Made by a program: the position numbers and the translations under genes
In this document: positions 40,797 to 49,827 of the stretch, piece by piece
Numbering within the stretch: the first letter of the stretch is position 1
How the letters are laid out: the number at the start of each line of letters is the position of its first letter
Source: VRUE01 sp963715455
GTDB lineage: Bacteria > Actinomycetota > Thermoleophilia > Solirubrobacterales > 70-9
Length of the DNA stretch: 64,000 nucleotides
Assembly (NCBI GenBank): GCA_963715455.1
Contig: OY970245.1
Span: 1,426,001-1,490,000 of the forward strand
Direction: 5' to 3'
Notes under the pieces: model-generated
Database searches by the model: none
What the model was told of the DNA's origin: nothing
The model's input: only the letters and a program-made list of their open reading frames with translations

Positions 40797-41662
40797 TAGA
40801 TCGCTGCCGCCAGCGGTTTAGCGGCGGGCCGCTGTGCCGGGATGAGCAGCGCCGAGCTGCAGACCATGGCGAAGGCAGTGGCCTGTAGGCCGAGGCCAAG
40901 CGGGTCGGTGGAGAGGGGGTCGCCGAAGACGAGGACGCCGCCGAGGATCTGGACCGCGTTGGCGACCAGGCCCATCAGTCCGATCGTCTCGATTGCGCCG
41001 CCCCGCTGGAGCGCCGCCGCGGCTGCGTACTGGGCGCCGAGTCCGGCGACGAGGGTGAGCAGGATCCAGGGCGCCAGCACCGCGACCGTGACGTCCCCGG
41101 CGCCGGTCAGCCCCTTGATCGCGACGCCGGCGAGGGCGAAGAGGGTTCCAGCGATCGCGGCGAGCACGACTCGGTCATAGCCGGCCAAGCGCTCCGAGCG
41201 GTGCCCGAGCGCCAGGCCCAGCGCAAGCAGTGCGAGCCCACCCTCGAAGCCGAGCATGCTGCTGGCGGTGAAGCCGGAGTGGCTGCCGCTGAAGTTGGGG
41301 ACGGTGAGCACGAGCAGGGCAAGTCCTGCCCCGCCGAGCAGCAGCGCGGCCCACTGGCGCCGCTCGACCGGGTCGCCGAAGAGATGCTGTGCCATCACTG
41401 CGAGGGTCACGGCGCCGCCGGCGAGCACGGCTTGCACGATCGAGATTGGCGCCATCGAGAGAGCGGCGATGTGGACCAGCCAGGCGACGGCGGCGATCCC
41501 CCAGCCGGCGGCGAACCAGGGTGAGGAGGCAAGGCTGCGGGCGCTGCGCAGCGGTTTGCGGATCGAGACCGGATCGGCGTGGTGACAGCCGCGGTGCTTG
41601 AACAGCGAAGCAAGGTTGGTCAACAGCGCCGCGGCGACTGCCAGCCCGATCCCTATCTGCAC
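40796..41662 (-). CDS. DMT-superfamily (EamA/NIPA-like) transporter
   Basis: The 288-aa protein has nine to ten hydrophobic helices in two repeats. Conserved features include GIGLAVAAALLTNLASLFKHRG at the N-terminus and the helix-3 signature MAPISIVQAVLAGGAVTLAV. The second half has GGAIETIGLMGLVANAVQILGG. These match small drug/metabolite transporters; some relatives transport Mg2+. No substrate is evident. The gene is followed by a bidirectional terminator and preceded by a zinc-ribbon protein on the same strand. Confidence 0.85.
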   Translation of the reverse strand: MQIGIGLAVAAALLTNLASLFKHRGCHHADPVSIRKPLRSARSLASSPWFAAGWGIAAVAWLVHIAALSMAPISIVQAVLAGGAVTLAVMAQHLFGDPVERRQWAALLLGGAGLALLVLTVPNFSGSHSGFTASSMLGFEGGLALLALGLALGHRSERLAGYDRVVLAAIAGTLFALAGVAIKGLTGAGDVTVAVLAPWILLTLVAGLGAQYAAAAALQRGGAIETIGLMGLVANAVQILGGVLVFGDPLSTDPLGLGLQATAFAMVCSSALLIPAQRPAAKPLAAAI

Positions 41663-41683
41663 GCGATCGCCACCACGAGTCTC

Positions 41684-42079
41684 CTATCGGCTGGCAGGGC
41701 GGCGATGCTTAGCCCGCGCGCTCGGGCTCGCAGTTGGTGGATCGGGAAGCTGCAGGCGACGCCGTGCGCGAGTGACCGCGGAGACCGAGGTCCGGCAGGC
41801 CCGCGCGATCGTGCCGTCGGCGTGGTCGGGTGTGCGGCTGACCTCGAACTCGATCAGCGCCGCGCGGCGCAATTTCGCCCGCGCGTCGACGCGACTGCCT
41901 TCGGGCGCGTTGTCTAGTGCTGCGTCGGCAGCGCGCTCGCGACGGCAGACCAGACAGAAGCAGCCGTCGGCGATGCAGATCCAAGTCGCGGGCAGGGGCG
42001 CCGGCTTGCCGTCGGCGTGGCTAGCGCTAACCCCGCAGCCGTCGCAGGTCCAGGTGGTGGCTGTTTCCTGGCGGCTCAT
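41684..42079 (-). CDS. Small zinc-ribbon protein with HTH-like region
   Basis: The 131-aa basic protein contains Cys pairs (WTCDGCG, CIADGCFCLVCRRE) that form a likely zinc ribbon. It is followed by a helical region with ACRTSVSAVTRARRRLQL, which resembles a recognition helix. Its start overlaps the DEAD-box helicase stop by four bases (ATGA), so it is translated with the helicase and may be an accessory RNA- or DNA-binding factor. No named family is recognised. Confidence 0.7.
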   Translation of the reverse strand: MSRQETATTWTCDGCGVSASHADGKPAPLPATWICIADGCFCLVCRRERAADAALDNAPEGSRVDARAKLRRAALIEFEVSRTPDHADGTIARACRTSVSAVTRARRRLQLPDPPTASPSARAKHRRPASR

Positions 42080-43278
42080 GCGGGCGCCTTGCGACGGCGA
42101 CGGCGCCGCCGGTTGGTGGGCTTCGGTCCCCCCGTGTTCGCCTTGGCCGCCGGTCGCTCGGCAGCGACGTGGCCGAGGCTGCGCTCGAACTCGCCGGTGA
42201 GGCCGAGCTCGCGGGCGATACCGCGCATCTCGGTGGCCTGGTCGGTGAGCACGAAGCTGGTCCCGGCCCCGCGGCGGCCGGCACGGCCGGTGCGGCCCAC
42301 CCGGTGAACATAGGAATCGCGGTCCCCGGGGGCATCGAAGTTGATTACGTGAGCGATGTCGGCGACGTCGATGCCGCGGGCGGCGACGTCGGTCGCGACA
42401 AGCACTTCCACGTCGCCGCGCTCAAAGCGGGCCAGGGCACGTTCGCGCTGTCCCTGGCTCTTGTCGCCGTGCATGGCGACGGCCTCCAGCTCGCGGCTGC
42501 GCAGCCGCTTGACCAGCCGGTCGGCGCCGCGCTTGGTGCGCACGAAGACCAGCGTGCGACCGCCGTCGGGCCCGCGAAGCTGCCCGGCCAGGTGATCGAG
42601 CTTGGCGCTCTGCGATTCGACGTGGACGAAGCGGTGCTCGATCTCCGCCTTGCTGCGCTTGGGCGCCGCCTGGGTGTGGCGGCGTGGATCACGGGTGTAG
42701 GCGGCGGCGAGCTTGCCGGTCGCGCCCTCCAGCGTCGCCGAGAAGAAGAGGGTCTGACGCTGCGCCGGGGTCTGGGCAACGATGCGGCTGACGGCCGGCT
42801 TGAAGCCCATGTCGAGCATGCGGTCTGCCTCGTCGAGGACGAGCACTCGGACGCTCTTCAGCGAGATCGCGCCGCGCGCGATCAGGTCCTCGAGGCGCCC
42901 GGGGGTGGCAACGATGATGTCGGCGCGCTTTGCGGCCTTCACCTGTGGGCCGAAGCCGACGCCGCCGTAGACGGCCGTCACCGAGAGCTGCCGCGCCCGG
43001 GCGATCGAGTCGAGCTCGTCGACGATCTGGCCGGCGAGCTCGCGCGTCGGCGCCAGCACTAGGGCGGAGGGCCGCTTGGCGCCGGGCTCGAGCCGATCGA
43101 CCAGCGGGATACCGAAGGCGAGGGTCTTGCCCGAGCCGGTCGGCGACTGGACGAGCAGGTCGTGCCCGGCGAGCGCGTCGCGGACAACGAGCTGCTGGAC
43201 GGGAAACGGTTGGGTGATGCCGCGCTCGGCGAGCGCGCGCACCACGGCTTTAGAGATGCCGAGGTCGGCAAACGACAC
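42076..43278 (-). CDS. DEAD-box ATP-dependent RNA helicase
   Basis: The 400-aa protein has the full motif set: Q motif ITQPFPVQQLVV, motif I SPTGSGKT, Ia APTREL, Ib TPGR, II DEAD (VLVLDEADRMLD), III SAT, IV VFVRTKRGA, V ATDVAARGIDV and VI HRVGRTGRAG. A short basic tail (RRRRRRRKAPA) replaces longer RNA-binding domains and is RhlE-like. It acts in RNA structure remodelling, often at low temperature. A long leader of over 200 bases upstream has room for post-transcriptional control. Confidence 0.95.
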   Translation of the reverse strand: MSFADLGISKAVVRALAERGITQPFPVQQLVVRDALAGHDLLVQSPTGSGKTLAFGIPLVDRLEPGAKRPSALVLAPTRELAGQIVDELDSIARARQLSVTAVYGGVGFGPQVKAAKRADIIVATPGRLEDLIARGAISLKSVRVLVLDEADRMLDMGFKPAVSRIVAQTPAQRQTLFFSATLEGATGKLAAAYTRDPRRHTQAAPKRSKAEIEHRFVHVESQSAKLDHLAGQLRGPDGGRTLVFVRTKRGADRLVKRLRSRELEAVAMHGDKSQGQRERALARFERGDVEVLVATDVAARGIDVADIAHVINFDAPGDRDSYVHRVGRTGRAGRRGAGTSFVLTDQATEMRGIARELGLTGEFERSLGHVAAERPAAKANTGGPKPTNRRRRRRRKAPA

Positions 43279-43502
43279 GATGATGTGACTCCTTCTTTGG
43301 CAATTCAGGGAGATTCAGCAACCCCTAAATGCAAAGCAGAGCACGGAGGGAACGGAACCTCTCGGGTGGCAAACGCGCCAAACCCGACTTGTGCACCGTA
43401 GCAGTCGCCGCCGGATCCACCCGCGTAGCCTCGATTTGGGCTTACACTCGACTGGCCTCGGGATTGGGTCCCGGCGCGACAATCCGGGATCGGTCCCGGT
43501 GA

Positions 43503-43537
43503 AACGTTTTATCCGTGGATTGCGTGGATAAAACGTT
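43503..43537. repeat. 12-bp inverted repeat upstream of the GMC oxidoreductase
   Basis: AACGTTTTATCC (43503-43514) and GGATAAAACGTT (43526-43537) are exact inverted copies with an 11-bp spacer. The dyad lies 23 bp before the GMC oxidoreductase start, overlapping the likely promoter or leader. It resembles an operator for a dimeric regulator. The rest of the 43279-43559 gap shows no gene. Confidence 0.7.
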
Positions 43538-43559
43538 GCAGCTAACGGAGAGGAGAGGC

Positions 43560-45137
43560 ATGTACGACTACGTGATCGTCGGAGCGGGCTCTGCCGGCTG
43601 CGTGCTGGCGGCGCGACTCTCGGAGGACCCGGAGACGAGCGTGCTCCTGCTGGAGGCCGGCCCACCCGATCTCAACGAGAACATCCACGTGCCGCTCGGC
43701 TATCTCTCGCTGGCCCGCACCGAGGTCGATTGGCACTACAGCTCGGCGCCCGAGCCCAACTGCGATGGGCGGCGCATCACGCTGCCGCGCGGCAAGGTGC
43801 TCGGCGGCTCCTCCTCGATTAACGCGATGGTCTACATCCGCGGCAATCGCCGCGACTACGACGGGTGGGACCAGCCGGGCTGGGCGTGGGACGACCTCTT
43901 CCCCTATTTCCTCAAGTCCGAGGACAACGAGTGGGGCGCCTCGCAATGGCACGGTGCGGGCGGGCCGCTGCCGGTCTCCGACCAGCGCTCCGGCAACAAG
44001 ATCACCAGGGCCTTCGTCGAGGCTGGGGTCGAGGCGGGCCTGGCTCGCAACGAGGACTTCAACGGCGCCGAGCAGGACGGCGTCGGCATGTACCAGCTGA
44101 CCCAGCGGGGCGGCCTGCGAGCGAGCGCCGCCGTTGCCTACCTGCATCCGGCGATCGAGCGCAGCAACTTGACCGTGATGCCCTACATGCACGTCAACCG
44201 GGTGCTCTTCGAGGGCACGCGCGCGGTTGGCGTCGAGGCGAGCCAGCTCGGCCAGCTCCAGGAGCTGCGCGCCGAGCGCGAGGTGATCCTCTGCGGCGGC
44301 GCCTACAACTCGCCCCAGCTCTTGATGCTCTCCGGCATCGGCCCGGCCGAACACCTGACATTGAAGGAAATCGAGGTGCTGCTCGACCAGCCGGCGGTGG
44401 GGGAGAACCTCTCCGATCACCCGTCCACCTACGCCGTCTGGACGACCCCGGAGCCTGAGAGCCTGCTGCTGGCCTTGGAGCCGGCGGCCAAAGAGGAGTT
44501 CGAAGCCTCTCAGACCGGGCCCTTCGCCTCCAACCTCGCCGAGTCGGGCGGCTTCGCCCGGGTCGGTCCCGGCATCGAGGCGCCCGACGTGCAGTTCCAC
44601 GTCGCCGCGCTGCACGTCGTCGAAGAGGGTCTCGGCGACCCCGAGGCGCACGGCATCTGGATCTCGCCCTGCCTGTTGACGCCAGAGAGCCGCGGCTCGG
44701 TGCGGCTCGCCTCCAAAGACCCGACGGCCCACCCGATCATCCGCAACGCCTTCTACGAGTCCGAGTCCGACATGAAACGGATGATCGACGCCGTGCGCCT
44801 GGCCGCGGAGATCAGCAGCCAGCCGTCGCTACGTCCCTACTGTGCCGCGCCCTACACGGTTCCCGATGGCGATTCCGACGAGGCCCTGCGTGCCCACATC
44901 GCCCGTACCACCTACGAGATCTACCACCCGGTGGGCACCTGCGCGATCGGCTCGGTGGTCGACCCCGAGCTGCGCGTCGAGGGCGCTGAGGCCCTGCGCG
45001 TGGTAGACGCCTCGGTCATGCCCACCGTGCCCCGCGGCAACACCAACGCCCCGACGATCGCCATAGCCGAGCGCGCCGCCGACCTGATCCGCCACGGCAA
45101 GGCGGTTGCGGCCGAGAGTACTGCCGCGGCGAGCTAA
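43560..45137 (+). CDS. GMC-family FAD-dependent oxidoreductase (choline dehydrogenase-like)
   Basis: The 525-aa protein has the FAD dinucleotide site YDYVIVGAGSAGCVLAARLS at the start. GMC signature 1 is PRGKVLGGSSSINAMVYIRG and signature 2 is GGAYNSPQLLMLSGIGP. The C-terminal catalytic His/Asn region is YHPVGTCAIG with VPRGNTNAPTIAIAERAADLI. It oxidises alcohols; close relatives use choline, but many use other alcohols. GGAGAGGAG precedes ATG 43560. The stop overlaps the convergent amt gene by four bases with no terminator between. Confidence 0.92.
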   Translation: MYDYVIVGAGSAGCVLAARLSEDPETSVLLLEAGPPDLNENIHVPLGYLSLARTEVDWHYSSAPEPNCDGRRITLPRGKVLGGSSSINAMVYIRGNRRDYDGWDQPGWAWDDLFPYFLKSEDNEWGASQWHGAGGPLPVSDQRSGNKITRAFVEAGVEAGLARNEDFNGAEQDGVGMYQLTQRGGLRASAAVAYLHPAIERSNLTVMPYMHVNRVLFEGTRAVGVEASQLGQLQELRAEREVILCGGAYNSPQLLMLSGIGPAEHLTLKEIEVLLDQPAVGENLSDHPSTYAVWTTPEPESLLLALEPAAKEEFEASQTGPFASNLAESGGFARVGPGIEAPDVQFHVAALHVVEEGLGDPEAHGIWISPCLLTPESRGSVRLASKDPTAHPIIRNAFYESESDMKRMIDAVRLAAEISSQPSLRPYCAAPYTVPDGDSDEALRAHIARTTYEIYHPVGTCAIGSVVDPELRVEGAEALRVVDASVMPTVPRGNTNAPTIAIAERAADLIRHGKAVAAESTAAAS

Positions 45138-46438
45138 CCCGGGTCCGCGACCGGCACCGGAGCCTCGATGCCGTCCTCGGGGACGACGAGGATCGCGCCC
45201 TCGCCGGTGACGTAGGCCTCCTCGCCGTGGTAGGTGACGTCCATGCCGACGGCCTCGTCGTGCTCGGAGGCGCGCAGGGGCATCAGCGCGCCGATCACCT
45301 TCAGCAGGACGAAGGTCACGGTGAAGGCATAGGCGGGGGCGGCGATCGCCGCGAGAGCCTGGTCGAGCAGCTGGTCGGCATTGCCGTAGAAGAGCCCGTC
45401 GGCGAGGCCGTTCCAGCCGATCTGGGCGACGAGGCCGATGAAGAGGATGCCGGTGAGGCCGGCGATGCCGTGGGCGGCGAGCACGTCGAGCGTCTCGTCG
45501 ACACGGGTGCGCGGCCGCCAGACAATCACTGCGTAGCAGGGCAGGGCGCCAAGGAAGCCGAGCACCATCGCCCAGCCGGGGCTGACGAAGCCGCCCGCCG
45601 GGGTGATCAGCACGCAGCCGACGATGATCGCCGTGGCGGCGCCGATCGCCGTCACCTTGCGGCCGCGGATCAGATCGAGGACGAACCAGGTGATCAGCGC
45701 GCAGGCCGGCGTCAGCAGCGTGTTGGTGAAGGCGAGCACGCTGTTGGTGCCGGTGTTGAAGCCGCTGCCGCCGTTGAAGCCGAACCAGCCGAACCACAGC
45801 AAGCCGGCGCCAAGCAGCACGTACATCGCGTTATGCGGCAGCAGCGCCTGGCGCCCGTAGTCCTTGCGCGAGCCGACGACCAGCGCGGCGGCCAGGGCCG
45901 AGAAGCCGGAGGCCATCTCGACCGGCACGCCGCCGGCGAAGTCGAGCGTGCCGCGCTCGGCCAGCCAGCCACCGCCGAAGGCCCAGTGGGCGAGCACCGC
46001 GTAGACCAGCACCGACCAGAGCGCGGCGAAGACGAGGAAGGCGCCGAAGCGCATGCGCTCGACCACGGCGCCGGAGACCAGCGCCACGGTGATGATGCAG
46101 AAGGTGGCCTGGAAGGCCATGAAGAGCAGGTGGGGGATGGTCGATTCTTCGTTGCGCGGCAGGAAGTCGACTCCCTGCAGGCCGACGTGGCCGAAGCCAC
46201 CGATCAGGTCGCCGGTGCCGTCGAAGGCCAGCGAGTAGCCGACCAGCGCCCAGGTGACCATCGCCACGGCGATCGCCGCGACGCACATCATGAAGGTGTT
46301 GAGCGTGTTCTTGGAGCGCACCAAGCCGGCGTAGAAGAGGCCCAGCGCCGGAGTCATCAGCAGGACCAGCGCGGTGGCGGCCAGCATCCAGGCGGTGTCG
46401 CCCGTGTCGATCGCGGCGATCATCGGCAGCCCGCTCAC
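45134..46438 (-). CDS. amt: Ammonium transporter
   Basis: The 434-aa, eleven-helix Amt has family landmarks: MTPALGLFYAGLVRSKN, the twin-His pore residues in HWAFGGGWL and in AAHGIAGLTGILF, and FGWFGFNGGSGFNTG. The C-terminal cytoplasmic tail (after about residue 385) is longer and more acidic than usual. It overlaps the P-II gene by four bases (ATGA), the standard glnK-amt arrangement in which P-II blocks the channel under nitrogen sufficiency. Confidence 0.95.
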   Translation of the reverse strand: MSGLPMIAAIDTGDTAWMLAATALVLLMTPALGLFYAGLVRSKNTLNTFMMCVAAIAVAMVTWALVGYSLAFDGTGDLIGGFGHVGLQGVDFLPRNEESTIPHLLFMAFQATFCIITVALVSGAVVERMRFGAFLVFAALWSVLVYAVLAHWAFGGGWLAERGTLDFAGGVPVEMASGFSALAAALVVGSRKDYGRQALLPHNAMYVLLGAGLLWFGWFGFNGGSGFNTGTNSVLAFTNTLLTPACALITWFVLDLIRGRKVTAIGAATAIIVGCVLITPAGGFVSPGWAMVLGFLGALPCYAVIVWRPRTRVDETLDVLAAHGIAGLTGILFIGLVAQIGWNGLADGLFYGNADQLLDQALAAIAAPAYAFTVTFVLLKVIGALMPLRASEHDEAVGMDVTYHGEEAYVTGEGAILVVPEDGIEAPVPVADPG

Positions 46439-46788
46439 TTGTCCACCGGGGTCACAGCGCCGTGGTCGGTCTCGCCGGTGCGGATGCGCACGGCGCGGTC
46501 GAGGGGCAGGACGAAGATCTTGCCGTCGCCGACAGCACCGGTCCGCGCTCCCTCGCAGAGCGCGTCGATCGTCGGCTGCACGAACTCGTCGGAGACGGCG
46601 ATCTCGAAGCGCACCTTCTCGGCGAGCCCCATCTGCACGGTCGTGCCGCGATAGGTCTCGACCCGCTCCAGCTCACCGCCGTGGCCCTGCACGCGGCTCA
46701 TCGAGACGCCGCGCACCTCAGCCCGGTAAAGCGCCTCGAGCACGTCGTTGGCCTTCTCGGGCCGCACGATGCCAATCACGAGTTTCAA
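46435..46788 (-). CDS. glnK: P-II nitrogen regulatory protein (GlnK type), T-loop variant
   Basis: The 117-aa P-II protein is recognised by MKLVIGIVRPEKANDVLEAL and by GARTGAVGDGKIFVLPLD with VRIRTGE at the ATP/2-oxoglutarate site. In the T-loop the usual YRGAEY is YRGTTV. By ungapped alignment residue 51, the tyrosine modified by GlnD, is valine, and the following loop (QMGLAEKV) also differs. Regulation by uridylylation or adenylylation of Tyr51 is therefore unlikely; ligand binding alone may control its docking to Amt. Confidence 0.93.
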   Translation of the reverse strand: MKLVIGIVRPEKANDVLEALYRAEVRGVSMSRVQGHGGELERVETYRGTTVQMGLAEKVRFEIAVSDEFVQPTIDALCEGARTGAVGDGKIFVLPLDRAVRIRTGETDHGAVTPVDK

Positions 46789-46886
46789 GCGTCGCTCCCC
46801 ATTCGTCTCCCTCGAACGGGCGCGAGCCTATCCAATAAGCCGGCAGTTCTGTCGAGCCGACCCAATTGGCCTCCTACACTTGACCG

Positions 46887-47255
46887 ATGCCCGCAGACTC
46901 ACAGGACTCCACTTTCACTCTCTATAGGCGGGGCATCGAGCTGCTCGAGGAGCAGGACTTCGAGGAGGCGGCGGCGCCGCTGGAGGAGGCGGCGCGGCGC
47001 GCTCCGGAGAAGTCCTCGGTGCGCGAGGCGCTGGGCCGTGCCTACTTCCGCTCCGGCCGCTTCGCCGCTGCCGCGGAGGAGTTCAAAGCGGTGGTCGAGC
47101 GCCACCAGGTGAACGACTACGCCCACTTCTGCCTCGGCCGGGCGCTGGCCAAGACAGGGGAGACCGACCGCGCCCGTCACCACCTGGCGCTTGCCTCCAA
47201 CCTGCGACCCGACCGCTCCGACTACAGCTTCTACCGAGCGATGTTGGGGGCCTAG
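46887..47255 (+). CDS. TPR-repeat protein
   Basis: The 122-aa protein has three consecutive tetratricopeptide repeats: YRRGIELLEEQDFEEAAAPL, VREALGRAYFRSGRFAAAAEEF and AHFCLGRALAKTGETDRARHHL. TPRs mediate protein-protein contacts. It is divergent from glnK and overlaps the end of the convergent histidine kinase gene by four bases. No partner can be assigned. Confidence 0.85.
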   Translation: MPADSQDSTFTLYRRGIELLEEQDFEEAAAPLEEAARRAPEKSSVREALGRAYFRSGRFAAAAEEFKAVVERHQVNDYAHFCLGRALAKTGETDRARHHLALASNLRPDRSDYSFYRAMLGA

Positions 47256-48964
47256 GCCGCTTCTCCGGCCTTGCTCGCCTGGCCCTTGCGGTGCACGGCA
47301 GGCAGGCTGGCGAGGATCGAGGTGCCCTTGCCGGGAGCGCTATGCAGTTCCAAGGTGCCGCCTGCGAGCTCGACCCGTTCGCGCATGCCGACCAGGCCGA
47401 AGCCGTCGTTGGCTAGGTCAGGATCGAAGCCGCGACCCTTGTCGGCGACCCGCACACGCAGGATTTTGTTGCCCTCGGTTACCTCGACCCAGGCCTGGTC
47501 GGTCTCGCCGTGCCGCGCGGCATTGTTTAGTCCCTCCTGGACGAGGCGGTAGACGGTGTCCTCGATCTCGCCCACCAGGCGGGTCTCGGCGCGGCCGGAG
47601 GAGAAGTCGAGGTCGAGGTTCATCTTGACTTTGATCGTCTCGCCCATCGCGATGCGTTCGCTGAGCGCCTCGAGCGCGGCGCCAAGCCCCAGCTCGTCGA
47701 GTGTCGGCGGCCGCAGGTCGGCGATCAGGCGGCGCATCTCGGCAATCGTCGCGTCTACCTGCTCGATGCCCTGGCTGAGCAGGTGATCGACTTCCTCAGC
47801 GTTGCAGCGGCGGGCGGCGGAGAGCAGCACGCGCACGCCGGCGAGGCTCTGCAGCGACTCGTCGTGCAGCTCACGAGCCCAGCGGCCGCGCTCGCGCTCG
47901 GCCGCGGCGATGCTGTCACGGGTGCGATCTTCGGCGACCGATTGGGCAGTGGCCACGGCGGTGGCAGCGCTGGCCGCGAAGGAGACGAGCACCCCCTCGT
48001 CCTCGTCGCTGAAGCCGGCCTCACGACCGAGCGGGTCGAGGGCGACGAGCACGCCGAGCACCTTGCCGCGGAAGACGAGCGGTACGAGCAGGGCGGTGAC
48101 GCCCATCTCCTGGTTGCCCGGCCGTGCCATGAGGCTGGGATCGAGGTTGTGGACCCGCTGTGGCGAGCGCGCCTCAAGCACGCGGCCGGGGATCGAGCCC
48201 TCGATCGGGATGCGCCCTTTAGCCATGCCGCCCTCGCGCTCGCCGGCGGCCGAGGCGGCGATCAGCTCGTCTCCTTCGCGCAGCAGGATGAGCAGCGAGC
48301 GCGCCTCGACCAGTGCCCGGCCGCGCTTGACGACGATCTCGAGGATGCGGTCGAGGTTGGTCTCGCCGCCAACCGCGCGGGCGATCTCGGTCGTCGCTTC
48401 GAGGCGGTGCACAGCGCGCTCCATCTCGTCGCGGCGGCTCTTGACGCTGCGGTAAAGGCGCGCGTTCTCGACCGCGATTGCCGTCCACTCGGCGAGGATC
48501 ACCGCCGATTGCTCATCGGCCTCGTCGAACTCGCCCCTTTCCTTCTCGGTCAAGTAGAGGTTGCCCCAGGCGTGGCCACGGATCATCACCGGAACGCCGA
48601 GGAAAGTGGTCATCGGGGGGTGGCTCGGGGGGAAGCCGTAGGAGCGCGGGTGGTGGCCAACGTCGCCGAGGCGCAGCGGTCGCGGCTGCTCGATCAGCAG
48701 GCCGAGAACGCCGCGTCCATGCGGCAGGTTGCCGATCGCACGCCGGGCCTCCTCGTCGATGCCGTGGGTAATGAAGCGCTCCAGCTCGTGGCGCTCCTCG
48801 TCGAGCACCCCCAGCGCCGCGTAGCGCGCGGCGGTCAACTGACAGGCGACTTCGAGCACCTGGCGGAAGACCTCCTCGGGGTCGAGCTCCGCCACGAGGC
48901 TGCGCCCCACGTCGATCAGCTCTCGCAGCCTCGGCTCGTCGAGAGCGCTGCTGTCATAACCCAT
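47252..48964 (-). CDS. GAF-domain sensor histidine kinase (NarL/DevS type)
   Basis: The 570-aa soluble kinase has two GAF domains (about residues 25-170, with AARYAALGVLDEERHEL and FLGVPVMIRGHAWGNLYLTEK, and about 190-345). A HisKA_3 dimerisation helix follows with the phospho-accepting His in RELHDESLQSLAG near residue 365. The HATPase_c domain has QEGLNNAARHG as N box, ADKGRGFDPD and GFGLVGMRERVE as G boxes. The double-GAF layout matches DevS/DosT, which bind haem to sense O2, NO or CO, though haem binding is not provable here. Its regulator is probably the divergent LuxR-type gene 140 bp away. Confidence 0.93.
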   Translation of the reverse strand: MGYDSSALDEPRLRELIDVGRSLVAELDPEEVFRQVLEVACQLTAARYAALGVLDEERHELERFITHGIDEEARRAIGNLPHGRGVLGLLIEQPRPLRLGDVGHHPRSYGFPPSHPPMTTFLGVPVMIRGHAWGNLYLTEKERGEFDEADEQSAVILAEWTAIAVENARLYRSVKSRRDEMERAVHRLEATTEIARAVGGETNLDRILEIVVKRGRALVEARSLLILLREGDELIAASAAGEREGGMAKGRIPIEGSIPGRVLEARSPQRVHNLDPSLMARPGNQEMGVTALLVPLVFRGKVLGVLVALDPLGREAGFSDEDEGVLVSFAASAATAVATAQSVAEDRTRDSIAAAERERGRWARELHDESLQSLAGVRVLLSAARRCNAEEVDHLLSQGIEQVDATIAEMRRLIADLRPPTLDELGLGAALEALSERIAMGETIKVKMNLDLDFSSGRAETRLVGEIEDTVYRLVQEGLNNAARHGETDQAWVEVTEGNKILRVRVADKGRGFDPDLANDGFGLVGMRERVELAGGTLELHSAPGKGTSILASLPAVHRKGQASKAGEAA

Positions 48965-49104
48965 TGCTATCCCCGCCCCTCCTCCAGCTCTTGGGCGTAC
49001 CCAATCGTACCTCTACCTCGTACCAATACTCAATGGCAATTGATCGGCCCAATTCGCGGAAAAACCCCGATGTTGTGGCTGGGGGGGAGGAGGAGGATGA
49101 AGCT

Positions 49105-49815
49105 ATGAGCTCGACTCACAGCCCCGCAGGCGCCGGTGATGCCACCGCCCTGCAGGCCGATTCGGGGTCGGGAGATGGGCGGGGAATGGCGACGACGACG
49201 ATCGTGCTCGCCGACGACCACACCGTCGTGCGCAACGCGCTGCGCTTGCTGCTCGATGCCGAGCCCGGCTTCGAGGTGGTGGCCGAGGCGGGCGACGCCG
49301 ACACGGCGTTGCGCTACGTGCGCGGGCACAAGCCGGCCGTGCTGATCCTCGACCTCAACATGCCGGGACGCAGCAGCTTTGATGCGGTTCCCGAGATCCG
49401 TGAAGCTTCGCCAGGGACGGAGATCGTCGTGCTGACGATGCAGAACGAGCCCGCCTTCGCCCGCCGCGCCTTGCAGGCGGGCGTGCGCGGGTACGTGCTG
49501 AAGGAGGCAGCCGATGCCGAGCTGGTGCAGGCGGTGCGCAGTGCCGCCCTCGGCGACACCTACCTGCAGCCGGCCCTCGGGGCGCGGCTGGCGGCCGGCG
49601 GCGACACGCCGGCTGAGGACGAGCTGAGCGAGCGCGAGCGCGACGTGCTGCGCCTCATCGCCCTGGGCCACACCAACGCCGAGGTGGCCGAGCAGCTCTA
49701 CATCAGCATCCGCACGGTGGAGAGCCATCGGGCCCATATCCAGCAGAAGCTGCGCCTCTCGAGCCGCGCCGAGCTAGTGCGCTACGCGCTCGACCGGGGG
49801 ATGGTCGAGACGTAG
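49105..49815 (+). CDS. NarL/LuxR-family response regulator
   Basis: The receiver domain has acidic pocket ADD, phosphorylated Asp in VLILDLNMPGRSSF and Lys in VRGYVLKEAADAEL. A C-terminal LuxR HTH follows (LSERERDVLRLIALGHTNAE, then ISIRTVESHRAHIQQKL). Before the receiver there is a 27-residue low-complexity extension. ATG 49105 has an excellent AGGAGGAGG site eight to nine bases upstream; ATG 49186 would start directly at the receiver. It is divergent from the DevS-like kinase and is its likely partner. Confidence 0.92.
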   Translation: MSSTHSPAGAGDATALQADSGSGDGRGMATTTIVLADDHTVVRNALRLLLDAEPGFEVVAEAGDADTALRYVRGHKPAVLILDLNMPGRSSFDAVPEIREASPGTEIVVLTMQNEPAFARRALQAGVRGYVLKEAADAELVQAVRSAALGDTYLQPALGARLAAGGDTPAEDELSERERDVLRLIALGHTNAEVAEQLYISIRTVESHRAHIQQKLRLSSRAELVRYALDRGMVET

Positions 49816-49827
49816 GGGAGGAGCTGG

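Noticed and set aside
45227..46654. A 475-codon plus-strand frame opposite amt and glnK
   Set aside because: Composition is dominated by Gly/Asp/Gln/Arg typical of antisense frames; amt and glnK are unambiguous on the other strand.
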